From positions 47,806,287-47,870,286 of the forward strand of contig CM055092.1 of assembly GCA_029204225.1 (NCBI GenBank): 64,000 bases of DNA. The letters run 5' to 3'. Below, piece after piece: positions 11,207 to 21,508 of this stretch. The DNA is from Diphasiastrum complanatum. Its lineage: Eukaryota > Streptophyta > Lycopodiopsida > Lycopodiales > Lycopodiaceae. Under the pieces are notes generated by a model. The model was given only the letters and a program-made list of their open reading frames with translations. It made no database searches and was not told the DNA's origin. The position numbers were made by a program, and so were the translations under genes. Positions within the stretch are counted from its first letter, which is position 1. Each line of letters opens with the position of its first letter.

Positions 11207-12008
11207 CTTTGGGTACAATTGCCGAGCACCATTCAATGTTGGCGACAAGGAATATAAGGCCATCATCCCTCATTTTTTGGATCTTCTCAGCTATAGGTGC
11301 CATGAGATGTTGAGCTAACCTCCTTTGTCATTCCCTGACAGGCTTTACATCAGGTTTCAACGGGATTCGATAAACTGCTAAGGCTGGTGGTATACCTTTA
11401 AAGTCATCATAATTCCAAGCAGATACACCCTTTGTACCTACCAAGAAATTTGATATCAGCTTTTTGGGCTCCTTAGCTAGGTGAGCATCGACTAACAACA
11501 CTTTATCCTCGTTATGAGCCTCACACATGATCTTATCCGCATCGACATCTCTAACACATTCTAGAGGTTCACGACCCTCATATTGTTCAATTAGTAGCAA
11601 CGCTGCTTCCTTGGAAGTAGACTCTTTAGAATCACTGGACACAGAATCTTCACCTTCCCAATATGTATCAGGGATCTCCACCCTTTCGCTCTCAGGAAAA
11701 TTCGGATATGCATTCACAACCACTCTTTTCTTCCCACGACCAAAAATATGCAAATGGTCCACTAACTTGAATGGTTCATAAGACTCTAATGCCGCTCTCC
11801 TTCTCTAGCTCTTTTTTCCAGACCTAAGCGAGAAATCCAGACGCTTCTTAGTGGCCTTCGTCGGATCATTAATAACATCTTTCATAGCTTGGTTCTCTAT
11901 CACGGGCTCATTAGCTACAGCTGGTAATCTATCATCGGGAACATGATTTCCTTTATTCAAAGCAACTGCCTTTTGCGCTCTAGTCATCACTAAACATTCA
12001 GGTTGCAC
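11207..12008 (-). pseudogene. gypsy pol start: linker and RT N-terminus
   Basis: Two minus-strand frames: MQPECLVMTRAQKAVALNKG (from 12008), then DHLHIFGRGKKRVVVNAYPN to GIPPALAVYRIPLKPDVKPV (to 11328), then the RT lead RRLAQHLMAPIAEKIQKM and DGLIFLVANIEWCSAIVPKV. The last words are the start of a gypsy RT (R.LAP...I..EI.K....GFI....). RT stops there because the copia LTR begins at 11206. Confidence 0.75.
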
Positions 12009-12089
12009 CTCTTCGGATACAACTCAATTAGGCACATAGGTCATCCCTCATCGGAGTCGCCATGCTGGAGAATTCGAATTGGTTCAGTA

Positions 12090-13519
12090 GAGTCCTTCGA
12101 AGGTCCAACAACTGTATGGTTTTCAGGGCCAAATTGATTGGCTTGTTTATTTGAAGCTTTAACTTTCATGTAGCAACGGTCATCAATATGGCCTTTCTTC
12201 CCACATATAGTACATTTAAGGTTGGGGCAATCTCTTATTAGATGATCACCCTTACAAATTCGGCAAGATAAGTCTTTTGGTCAATCCGGTCGTCTCTCAC
12301 CGATCAAATTTTGTTGCCTCTTGAGGAAATTAATGTCAAGGGCTAGGGACTTTACATCGTAAGGATTTGACAAAGATGATTCATATCCTCCCATCACATT
12401 TTGGTCAGGTAGTGCAATAGCAGCCTTACCTACACTCGCATTTTGGACTTCAATTCTTTGATTGCTAATAGACGGCTGAGGCAACTTTGCATTTTTAACA
12501 AAAGGAGAATGTGATATAGTTGCTTGGGTTGCAGCAACATAAGGTACAACTTGAGGATAACCATTCGTCCTTCCAGGGCCTGGTTGTTGTCCACCCCATG
12601 AATAGGACCTAGAGGCATTGGCTAATGCCACCTCCTCTTGGGTTGATATCATAGAATTTTCAATTTCTAGCACCCTAGTAAATGCTTCTTCAATAGTTTT
12701 TGGAGCTGATTTCCTCGCATCTACTTGAATAGCGTGCTTCAATCCTTTTAGGTAAAGTGACAGAATCCAGTCTTTAGGAGGGGCATTGGTTCCAAATTGT
12801 CTCACCAATTCCTTAGTCCTCCAATTGTATTAAGACATTGTCTCCCACTCTTCCTGTCTACAACCCGTAAGAGCATAGATAAGATGGTCTCTAGATTTTG
12901 ATACTTGAAATTCTCCTAGGAATTTAGTAATAAAGACACCCATACTTAGTATGGAGTATGGTTCCAAATGGTAATACCAATCACTGGCTCCCCCAAACAA
13001 TGTCCCACTGAATAACAACATTTGGTGATCTTCATCCGTTATCCTATTAATCCAACAGGACCGATAAAAGTCATTTACATGTTTCTCGGGATCTTCCTAA
13101 GAGGTAGCCCAATAAGAAGGCATAGCTTGGATTAACGATTCAGCTTTGGTCACATTCGGAACAATGAGTATGGCCTGAGCAACTCTTACAGCTTGGTTTG
13201 CCATTTGGTTTGTATTCAAATTCTCCTCACTACTTTTGGGAAAATCTTCCTTGGAATCAGGACCAACGTCTATAGTCTTGGCTGATAAATCAGGAATTTC
13301 ATCCAAAGGTAGTTCAACCCCGGTATTTACAAGGTCTCTAAATGTACTACTTATGTCCGTCGGCTCTAGTTCTAGGGGAAGGGATGTAGAAGTTTGTCCT
13401 AGTCTCTCAAGGATAGTACGACTTCTCATGCAATATGCAATGCCCTCACCAAGACCAGGGGTTTTCTGTTTCTCAATCAGTGACTTTAAGTATGAACTGA
13501 GTGAATCTTCATCAGACAT
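12090..13519 (-). pseudogene. gypsy Gag with two zinc knuckles
   Basis: Begins MSDEDSLSSYLKSLIEKQ at 13519. The capsid-like part reads SGTLFGGASDWYYHLEP, then GVFITKFLGEFQVSKSRDHL and CRQEEWETMS. A linker follows (RVLEIENSMISTQEEVALAN) and then two zinc-binding boxes at about 12225-12268 (CRICKGDHLIRDC) and 12163-12215 (CTICGKKGHIDDRC). Gag forms the virus-like particle and binds RNA. Stops near 13100 and 12830 and a frame change at 12281 break it. Near-identical sequence on the plus strand at 60520-61376. Confidence 0.88.
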
Positions 13520-13612
13520 CCAACAATAGGATTTGGGAACTAATCATTCAATTGACATCTCACTGTTCCTCCAAGTACAATAGAGCTAGAGATCGGAAGG
13601 AACTCGTGCTCC

Positions 13613-13630
13613 TCCCGGCAGACGCACCAA
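13613..13630 (-). promoter_or_regulatory. primer-binding-type sequence next to gypsy LTR
   Basis: On the minus strand the LTR ends ATATCCCATCA and is followed by TTGGTGCGTCTGCCGGG, which resembles the TTGGCGCCGTCTG-type sequence found just inside the 5' LTR of many plant gypsy elements, where a tRNA primes first-strand synthesis. Confidence 0.6.
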
Positions 13631-14975
13631 TGATGGGATATAAAATGACCCCTAAATGGTAAAGGAGTCAGTCTATATCTCGATTACAGTTCAAACTAAC
13701 ATAAATTCTTGAGAAGTCTCAATTGATTGTAGAGACCAAGCCAATCAATTGTTCGAAAGCTTTATGGTCCTCTTCACTCCAAGTAAAAGGTTTGTCCTCC
13801 TTCAAGAGTCTCACTAATGGAGAGATGAGGGAAGAGTAGTTACTCAATTCCTATAATAGCCCACTCTTCCTAGGAAATATCACAACTCTTTCACGGTGGT
13901 GGGGGTTAGCATCACTTCCGGTCAATCAAGGTGGTATGGGTTGGGCAATGGCCGCTAGGGTTTCTTAGAATCAATCGGCTTATACCTTGCTTATTATAAA
14001 TTCTTAATAGCCGAAGCGAGCACTCACAAAGTTTAGTTCTTGTTCAGCAATTAGACAACAATGTAGTTGTTCAATTGAGGTATCACAATTTTATGGATCA
14101 CAAATGTCACTTCATGTTATTCTTCATTTATAATTGAGGTGTAATAAGAAATAGTTATCTAAACAATGGCAAAATAAGTATGAGTTTAGTGCCTCCATGT
14201 GTGGCAGTTGGACTGGCTTTGCAAATGCCAAGCATTCAGTTGCCAAACAGGTGCCAAACCTTTGCGATTCACCGAGTGCTAACAGAGAACCCAAACAAGA
14301 TGAAAAATTGCAATTGATAATAAATCGAACAGTTTGGCGAGACCCATATAACCTAGCACTACACCTAATTACTACAAATTTGAGTTAAAGGTAATGCACA
14401 TGATAACTGATAGAGAATGTGACGGATCTGTGGTAAGCCTACAAGTTAGCCTATCAGATGAACATAGGCAGGCCAGAAGAAACAGTAGGTAGGGAAAAAG
14501 AAGAGGCTACTAAGAGCAGGGATCTAGAATTATATGATGAGTAGGATGCCCACAAACAGGGCCTTTCCTTTCGTAGCACATAGGGCAGGCCTCAAAAGAG
14601 CAAATGGGCCGCAAGTAGATTGGAAGGATGATAGGTTGGAATGAGGTAAGGACTTTTGCACGCAGGCAGGTCAGAAAACGGGCAGAAAGAGTGCCACAGG
14701 CCCAGGTAATAGGCCACAGGCAGGGCATTGAAGGGGGAGAGTGGGCCGCTGGGTAGAGGAGTCAAAAACCTCTTCTCCAAGCAGCGATGGACAACAGAGA
14801 ATTAGAATGAGCCCAAGCAGCGATCTAAAGAATCAAAGATCAACGAGTGATCAACAATGGATAAGCTTTGTAGTAAGCTGTACTTTAGCGACTGATTTAT
14901 AATTTTTCTCGCAAACCAGCGATCTTCCAAACACATAATCTGTCCACAAACAGGGCTATCTTCCAACGAGTTTAT
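13631..14975 (-). repeat. gypsy LTR (copy 1), minus strand
   Basis: About 1.35 kb. The plus strand begins TGATGGGATATAAAATGACC, the terminal bases of the LTR, next to the PBS-like sequence. The same sequence recurs in both inverted-repeat arms (about 29190-30996 and 44238-46211). Similarity stops near 14975. It contains a 170-base piece of RT/RNase H coding sequence. Open frames inside it, for instance around 14510-14780, are not conserved genes. Confidence 0.75.
13742..13913 (-). pseudogene. RT/RNase H coding fragment embedded in the LTR (copy 1)
   Basis: The minus strand encodes the join between gypsy RT and RNase H (FLG.VGYYR.F, then PFTWSEEDHKAFEQLI), here with a small deletion. It lies within the last 300 bases of the LTR. 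The same fragment is at the same LTR position in the two other copies (30693-30875 and 44366-44791). Confidence 0.75.
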
Positions 14976-15385
14976 GGTTACTTCTAGTGGAGCTCATAAC
15001 TAGCTATGGATATTGTATAGATGTGTGTCTTGTTTGGAGGTACGAAGAAATGGAATGACTTGTCTTGTTGGTTGTATGTAGCATAAGCAACATGCAGCAG
15101 ATAAGGACTTTGGTATCCAGACAAAGCAGGTATCTAGAACTCAATTTGTTTCAAGAATTGATGTGATTGTTGGTAACAGATGGTCATTTCAGCAATATCT
15201 AGATTTCCCATGCTGATGTCTATCTTGTCTGCATCAAGGTTATCAAAACCAGATGATGTATGGGTAGACATGTTGACGTTCTATAATTTTGGACTCAGTT
15301 GAAATTTGTAACAAAAGGGTCGAGATTGGACAAGAGTACTTGACTCGGTCCAGATGTAACTCAAGGGCTTGGCTCGGTCAAGATT
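14976..15385. other. no gene; short repeated phrase
   Basis: Links the gypsy LTR to the copia pol. GACTCGGTCCAGATGTAAC at 15342 recurs with one change near 15398, inside the start of the copia frame. A similar run of CTCGACTGAGTCC-type phrases is at 60360-60520. Nothing else identified. Confidence 0.5.
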
Positions 15386-17920
15386 GTGGACAGGAAGACT
15401 CGACTCAGTCCAGATGTAACCCACATGTCTTATAGCAAGTATTATTTTTCTACTCTTCTATCTTGTAATGACTCTAAGAAGTCAATATACACTACTAGTG
15501 ATCAAGCATGCAAGATAGATGGCATAGGATCTATACCTCTTTGCTTAGGCACATCTAAAAGGATAGATCTAGATAATGTTTTGTATGTTCCTACCATTTC
15601 AAGAAACTTGCTTTGTGTAGGACAATTAATGGACAATGGACTAGATGTACATTTCAAGAATGGAGTTTGTTCCATCTTGAAAAATGATAAGTGCATAGCT
15701 AGTGGCATTAAGCAAGGTAGACTTTTTAAGTTGGATACTAATGTTGCAAGAGAAAGTGTGAACTTGGCTAGGGAGGAGCTATCGCTATGGCATAAGATAT
15801 TAGGCCATCCTAATCTTCAATCTATGGAGTCAATGGCAAGCAAGGAACTAGCTCTCGGCCTACCAAGAGCCTTCAAGAAGTGTGTAAAGATGTGTGAGGC
15901 ATGTGGCCTTGCAAAGTCACACAAATCTTCTTACAAGAGATCTTCATCAAGATCTACCTCTCCCTTGGATCTCATACACTCTAATGTACATAGTTTTTCA
16001 CATGCAAGTAATGGAGGTGCTTTGATGTATGTAACTTTTATAGATAATTGTACTAGATTCACATGGATTGAGTTACTATCAAAGAAAAGTCTTGTTTATG
16101 AAGCTTTCATTAAGTTCAAGTCTCTAGTAGAGAAACAACTTAGTACTTCCATCAAAGCACTAAGATGTGATAATGGAAGAGAGTACACCTCCAATAAAAT
16201 GAAAGACTTTTGTGAGATCAGTGGCATTAAGTTGCAATACACTTGTTCCTACACCCCCCTACAAAATGGGGTGGCCGAGAGGAAAAAGAGGAGTCTATGT
16301 GAGTGTGAAAAGTCTTTAAGACTTGATGCATCACTTCCCATCTCATTTTGGGGAGAAGCTATAACATGTGCTAATTACTTGTGTAATAGACTTCCTAGTA
16401 GTGCTATAAATGGGATCTCACCTTATCAAGACTTGTTTGATAAGAAACCCAATGTAAAAGATTTTAAGATCTTTGGATGTATTTGTTATGTTCACATCCC
16501 TTTGGAGACTAGAAGGAAAGAAGATGCTACCTCCTTCAAAGGGATCTTTGTTGGCTATGGAGAAAATAGCAAGGGCTATAGGATATATGATCCTATATCC
16601 AAGAAAGTAAAGGTAAGCAAGGATGTATTTTTTGATGAGTCACAATTTGTTAAGAGCTTGTCAAATGGATCTAACCCATTGTGCATTGAAGATCTTGACA
16701 AACCCGAGGATGGAGACATGGATCCAAGTCAAAAAGGGCCGAGAAGATCATCAAGAAGCAAGGCCGAGCCCTCAAGGCTCACCTATGTGAAAAAGGGAAA
16801 GCAAAAGGAAGACTCTACACCTTCTACCTCTTACTCCTTCTTAGCTACATTGCTTGAAGGACCATCATCTTTTGAAGAAGCATATGAATCTAAAGTTTGG
16901 AGAGATGCAATACAAGTAGAGTATGATGCATTAGAAGAAAATCATACTTGGAATCTTGTAAATCTTCCAAAAGGGAAGAAACCACTTGCATGTAAGTGGA
17001 TTTATAGAATAAAGTACAATCAAGATGGATCTATTAGTAAGTACAAAGCTAGGCTTGTTGCTAAGGGATTTCTTCAAATAAAAGGATTGGATTATGAAGA
17101 AACATTTGCACCTGTAGCTAAGCTTGTAACCATTAGATTCATCATTTGCATTGCTACTTTGTTCAAGTGGGATCTCTACAAAATGGATGTGACAAATGCC
17201 TTCTTGAATGGCTTCTTAGAAGAGGAATTCTACATGATGCAACCCGAGGGCTTCATCAAGGTTGGTGAGGAGCAAAAGGTGTGCTACTTAAGGAAGAGCC
17301 TATATGGCTTGAAGCAAGCACCTAGAGCTTGGTACTCTAGGTTGCATGATTTTCTCTATTCTCTTGGCTTTGTACTAAGTGCTTATAAACCTTCTTTATA
17401 TTTCAAATGTAATGAAGGAATGATCATCATTTTGGTACTTTATGTTGATGACATCATTTTGATAGGAAATGATGATGAAGGTATAAGCAAAGTAAAAGTT
17501 GATTTATCTCGTCAGTTCAAGATGGTAGATCTTGGCTTCCTAAAGTTTATACCTGGGATAGAAGTGTCTAGAAGTAGCAATTGTACTTTCATAAGTCAAT
17601 CTAAGTATGCTACTTCCATTCTTGAAAGATTTGGTATGAAAGATTGTAAGGGGATTGACACCCCTATGGAGCATGTTGTGAAAGCAACTAATGAAGGTGA
17701 TGAAGCATCCTTTGAGGACATCAACCTCTTTAGAAAGCTTATGGGCTCTCTAATCTATTTGACCATCACTAGACCTGGCTTAAGTTTTTGTGTAAGTAAG
17801 TTGAGTCAAAATATAAAAGCTCCTTTAGTTCATCATTGGAAAAGTGCCAAGAGAGTACTTAGATATGTTTCTAGTACTAGATTTTTTTCATACTTTATGA
17901 AGGATCTAACTTGCACTTGA
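15386..17920 (+). CDS. copia pol: protease remnant, integrase, RT (844 codons)
   Basis: The longest retrotransposon frame in the window. The N-terminus retains only the tail of the protease (THMSYSKYYFSTLL; the DSGAS loop is gone). Pre-integrase zinc region: WHKILGHPN...CEACGLAKSH. Integrase DD35E: the first Asp is replaced by Asn-200 (LIHSNVHSF), Asp-262 (LRCDNGREY) and Glu-298 (QNGVAERKK) are present with correct 35-residue spacing. RT: CKWIYRIKYNQDGSISKYKA, motif A YKMDVTNAFLNG, YGLKQAPRAWY, motif C LYVDDIILIG (Asp-688/689). It ends by frameshift into the RNase H at 17911. No gag and no 5' LTR were found upstream. Confidence 0.9.
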   Translation: MDRKTRLSPDVTHMSYSKYYFSTLLSCNDSKKSIYTTSDQACKIDGIGSIPLCLGTSKRIDLDNVLYVPTISRNLLCVGQLMDNGLDVHFKNGVCSILKNDKCIASGIKQGRLFKLDTNVARESVNLAREELSLWHKILGHPNLQSMESMASKELALGLPRAFKKCVKMCEACGLAKSHKSSYKRSSSRSTSPLDLIHSNVHSFSHASNGGALMYVTFIDNCTRFTWIELLSKKSLVYEAFIKFKSLVEKQLSTSIKALRCDNGREYTSNKMKDFCEISGIKLQYTCSYTPLQNGVAERKKRSLCECEKSLRLDASLPISFWGEAITCANYLCNRLPSSAINGISPYQDLFDKKPNVKDFKIFGCICYVHIPLETRRKEDATSFKGIFVGYGENSKGYRIYDPISKKVKVSKDVFFDESQFVKSLSNGSNPLCIEDLDKPEDGDMDPSQKGPRRSSRSKAEPSRLTYVKKGKQKEDSTPSTSYSFLATLLEGPSSFEEAYESKVWRDAIQVEYDALEENHTWNLVNLPKGKKPLACKWIYRIKYNQDGSISKYKARLVAKGFLQIKGLDYEETFAPVAKLVTIRFIICIATLFKWDLYKMDVTNAFLNGFLEEEFYMMQPEGFIKVGEEQKVCYLRKSLYGLKQAPRAWYSRLHDFLYSLGFVLSAYKPSLYFKCNEGMIIILVLYVDDIILIGNDDEGISKVKVDLSRQFKMVDLGFLKFIPGIEVSRSSNCTFISQSKYATSILERFGMKDCKGIDTPMEHVVKATNEGDEASFEDINLFRKLMGSLIYLTITRPGLSFCVSKLSQNIKAPLVHHWKSAKRVLRYVSSTRFFSYFMKDLTCT

Positions 17921-18408
17921 GAGCCTACTCAGATTCAGATTTTGCAGGTGACAAGATGGATAGGAAGTCCATTAGTGCATTTGCAACATTTCTTTGTGGA
18001 GGAGTAATATCTTGGCTTTCCAAAAAGCAAGATACAATCTCACTATCTTCTTGTGAAGCCGAGTACAAGGCATTGACTTCAACAACCAAAGAGCTCCTAT
18101 GGCTAAGAAGACTCTTGATGGAGCTACATGTGCTAGAGGCCGAGGAGATCCCTTACATATTTTGTGACAATCAAGCTTCTCAACAAATTGCTTCAAATCC
18201 TATCTTCCATGCTAGAACAAAGCATATTGAGATAGCTCATCACTTTGTGAGGGAGAAGGTACAATCCAAGGAGGTGCAACTACATCATGTATCATCATCC
18301 AAATGCATAGCTGATATCTTAACCAAGCCGTTGTCCAAAGATCCATTTTTTAAGTTAAGATATGCTCTTAGAATTGTAGATAGATGTACATTAGATTTGC
18401 CAAGTTAG
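17911..18408 (+). CDS. copia RNase H
   Basis: Continues the preceding pol in a different frame, overlapping by ten bases, so one small insertion or deletion separates them. Catalytic acids are all visible: YSDSDFAGD, SSCEAEYKAL and FCDNQAS. It ends HHVSSSKCIADILTKPLS then LDLPS. RNase H degrades the RNA strand during cDNA synthesis. The stop is at 18406-18408, just before the polypurine tract. Confidence 0.88.
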   Translation: MHLRAYSDSDFAGDKMDRKSISAFATFLCGGVISWLSKKQDTISLSSCEAEYKALTSTTKELLWLRRLLMELHVLEAEEIPYIFCDNQASQQIASNPIFHARTKHIEIAHHFVREKVQSKEVQLHHVSSSKCIADILTKPLSKDPFFKLRYALRIVDRCTLDLPS

Positions 18409-18421
18409 AAGTGAGGAGGAG
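18409..18421 (+). promoter_or_regulatory. polypurine tract
   Basis: AAGTGAGGAGGAG directly before the TGTT of the 3' LTR. It is the plus-strand primer site for retrotransposon cDNA synthesis and fixes the LTR start at 18422. Confidence 0.8.
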
Positions 18422-19230
18422 TGTTGAAAATTGTCACTTCTCACTTGACATTGGTTTTGTAAATATTGATCAAACATGAGATTAATGTTGATGATCTGAT
18501 TTCACACGTGTGGAGCCTGTTCCCACGTGTGAAAGGATGTACTTTTCATGCTTGTATATATCTAAATTGATTTTGTATCAATCTAGTTAGTGTGAACATG
18601 ATATGACTAGTTTTTAGTCAAGTTGACTAGTCACCTAGAAATTAGCTTTTCCTTGCATGTGCATGAGTAAATGCTCCCACATGGCAAGTGGATGTTCACA
18701 CGTGTGTATAGAATACTAGAAGATAAGAGTTGACTATTTTCCTTAGATCCTATTTTGTAGGGAATATTCCTATATTCTAGGAGAATAGCTTTTTGGATTT
18801 TAGCCATATTCTAGAAGGTCAACTTTGGATAAAGGATGGATCAAATGGATAGATCTGAGTAATGTGGCACTCTTCACACGTGTGAAGACCTGCTGGACTG
18901 TACCAGACTCGTAGATGTACTTGATCCATAAAAGGATCATCATTTTGCTAAGAAGATTGATGAGACTTTTGCATTCTACACTTTTGTGAGGTTTCTAGTC
19001 ATTTGTCTTGTGATTTCTATTAATGATTGCTATCTAGGATTATTGTACTTGTTGTTTCAGGTGCAGGCTGTATAGTGGACAGTACTCCACACGTGTGAAG
19101 CCGCTCTCACTAATTAATGATGTGGTGATCCATTGCTCTTGCTTAAATCCAAGTGTAGTGAATCTAGATCAAGGTCTAATGTGTAGAACTTGATAGATCC
19201 ATTGATTAAGCAACCAATAACTCTCTATGA
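18422..19230 (+). repeat. 3' LTR of the copia pol element
   Basis: Starts TGTTGAAAATTGTCACTTCT. Its first ~360 bases match the inverted LTR fragment at 10848-11206. Five CACGTG cores with CACACGTGTG-like context lie at about 18503, 18522, 18697, 18874 and 19088; these could bind bZIP or bHLH factors. The right end is not sharp. Gypsy RT sequence begins by about 19240, so the LTR may be truncated. Confidence 0.75.
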
Positions 19231-19239
19231 TTGGAAAGT

Positions 19240-20701
19240 ACAATCATTATTGTCCTAAAAACTATGAAATTTATCATTAAGAACAATGGGCAAATCAGAA
19301 TTTGTTTGGACTTTAAACCGCTTAACATGAGTACTATAGAGGACTACTACCCTTTACCCTTCATCGACCAAATGTTTGATCAACTTAGCTGGAAAGCATA
19401 TGTATACTTATATGGACTGTTTTGCGGGCTATAACCAAATAGCTATAGCTCCTGAAGATAAGCTTAAGATGACTTTTACGACTCCATTTGGCACATATGC
19501 TTATCATGTCATGTCGTTTGGACTTTGTAATGCCCCGGGCACGTACCAGAGGTTTATGAATGAATCCTTTGAAAACTTGGTGTTTGAGCACATTAAGGTG
19601 TTTATGGATGACATTTGTATAGCAACCAACAATATTGAGGATTACATTAGAGTACTGAAGGAATGTTTTGAAGTGTGCAGATAAAAGTCTGTAGCACTCA
19701 ATCCTAGGAAATGCCTTTTTGTGGTTCCATATGGTATTCTCCTTGGACATCTTATAAGCAAGGATGGGATAACTACCGATCCAGCTAAAGTCTAGGGTGT
19801 TAGAGAGATGTCTGCCCCCATTAATGTACAAGGTGTTAGATCCTTTTTAGGGAGTGTAGGGTATTATAAGCGATTCTTAAAAGATTATAGCAAGATCACT
19901 TTGCCTTTAGTAGAGCTCCTTGCAAAAGATAAACCCTTCTTGTGGACTGAGGAGTGTCAGTATGTGTTTGACCATCTGAAAGATGCCTTGATGAAAGCAC
20001 CAATTTTCAGACCGCCCAAATGGGACAAAGAATTCCATCTTATTGTTGTTGCTGGACCTTTGGCCCTAAATTGTGCCTTGATTCAGATTGAGGAACCTAA
20101 AATGTTACACCCCATAGCCTTTGTTGGTGTCAAGTTGAAGAGTGCTAAAACTAGATACAATTATGGAGAAAGAGTGTGCCTAGCAGTATATTTTGTTGTG
20201 TCTAAGTTCAGATACTATCTTATCCATCGGAAAGTAGTCATTTATGCTCCTACCACTGATATTAAACTCATGTTGAACAAACGTCACCCGCCAAATAGAC
20301 TTGTCAAGTGGCTTGTTGTTCTAGAAGAATTAGATTATGAGTTGAGAAACAAACCGCCCAAAGCCAAAAATTTGGTGGATTTTCTATGTGATTATAGTCT
20401 GGTAGAGGAAGATGGCCTTGAGATAGAAAGTCAAGAGAAGAAAGTAGATGACCTGAGGAATTCTCAACCTCACATTGATGTATTTGTTGAAGAACATGGG
20501 TCATTGCAAGAAGTCCCATTTGACCCAATGGACGAAGGGAATCGTGAAATGTTTAAATTGGATGTCGAGGTAGTACCACAATGGTATCAAGCTTTAGCCC
20601 ATTACCTGACCACCTTAGAATTGCCTAAAGGTCTATTAAAAGCCAAGAAAAAGAAGCTTAAAGTTCAGGCTTTGAGATTCAAAGTTATAGACACTAGATT
20701 G
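19240..20701 (+). pseudogene. gypsy RT and RNase H
   Basis: RT: NNGQIRICLDFKPLN, a frameshift near 19410, motif A YMDCFAGYNQI, SFGLCNAPGTYQRFMNE, motif C VFMDDICIA, stop at 19681, LGHLISKDGITT, stop at 19793, then the connection VRSFLGSVGYYKRFL. RNase H: FLWTEECQYVFDHLKDAL, KEFHLIVVAGPLALNCAL (the catalytic Asp position is replaced), YGERVCLAVYF, LVDFLCDYSL. It ends near 20701 exactly where a copia LTR starts. The same family and the same junction are at 61667-62867. Confidence 0.88.
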
Positions 20702-21495
20702 TGTTGAAATTGAAAAATAATCCATCTTGACTTTAGGCTTGCTACAAATCTTGTACTATGCAAGAATGTTGGTTCATAAATGCAAATGTCAAATTTGGCC
20801 TAGATAGAACACGAGCTATAAAGATTTGACATATCTAGGTGGTTGAATACAACTTGCATATAGATTGTAGACTTAGAAATAGCAAAAATATGCTTGTAGA
20901 AACTCGTGGCATTTCACATGCATTAATTGTAAGTGATCCATAGTGACATGCAAAGCATGCATAAAGTGAAATGGACACATGCATGATGATTTGTACAATT
21001 CTAGTTAGAACTAGGACACTTGGTAAAAGTAGGTAGAGATACATGCATGAGATGTGACAAATGTCACATAGACTCTAGTTTTCACTTTAGATGTCATTGA
21101 AAGGTGAATGGATGTGGTTCTACCTCGAGCTACCTCAAAGTCCATAAATATGTGTGGCTATTCTCATAATTTTTTATGAAGAACCAAAGCTTTGTAGCTA
21201 TCTCATGCCATTTTGGATCTACACCATTTTTGCTTGATATCTCTCTCTCTTTCTTTCTCTCTCTAACTCGTGTTGAGGCTAATGCTCATACACTAATTTC
21301 TTGTACTTTTGCTCATTTATGATTCATTGCTATCATTCTCTGATTCTTAGCATGCTAGATTGTGGTTAAGCCATAACTTCTGTACTAGATCTTGCTATTC
21401 AATCTAGAATGAGATTATTGTGCTAATCATAAAGCTTAATAAGATCTACCATACTTGTGGATCATCTCACACGTTGAATTCTGGAAATTTTGTCA
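20702..21495 (+). repeat. 5' LTR of copia element B
   Basis: 794 bases from TGTTGAAATTG to TTTTGTCA, bounded by TG...CA and followed at once by a tRNA-Met type PBS. Matches 25570-26365 and 62868-63660 closely. A CTCTCTCTTTCT pyrimidine tract lies near 21241. It was inserted into the gypsy RNase H end. Confidence 0.93.
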
Positions 21496-21508
21496 TGGTA
21501 TCAGAGCC
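21496..21508 (+). promoter_or_regulatory. primer-binding site, initiator tRNA-Met type
   Basis: TGGTATCAGAGCC directly after the LTR: the standard plant copia PBS, complementary to the 3' end of initiator methionine tRNA. The same site follows the LTRs at 26365 and 63660. Confidence 0.9.

Larger units (their letters stand above)
11207..13630 (-). mobile_element. Ty3/gypsy element, minus strand: PBS, gag, protease region, RT start
   Basis: Read on the minus strand: LTR end at 13631, primer-binding-type sequence, gag, two zinc knuckles, the start of pol and the first segment of RT. It is cut off at 11207 by the copia LTR. It belongs to the same family as the plus-strand gypsy pieces at 60520-62640 (gag nearly identical) and, by RT, 19240-20701. 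Frame disruptions occur near 13100, 12830, 12281 and 11820. Confidence 0.9.

Noticed and set aside
14510-14780. Trp/Pro/Cys-rich frames recurring in the three LTR copies (also 45382-45749 and 29806-30090)
   Set aside because: They recur because the LTR recurs; frames are not conserved across copies and match no family.
21240-21270. CT-rich tract as a separate microsatellite
   Set aside because: Part of the copia LTR, present at the same place in all three LTR copies.
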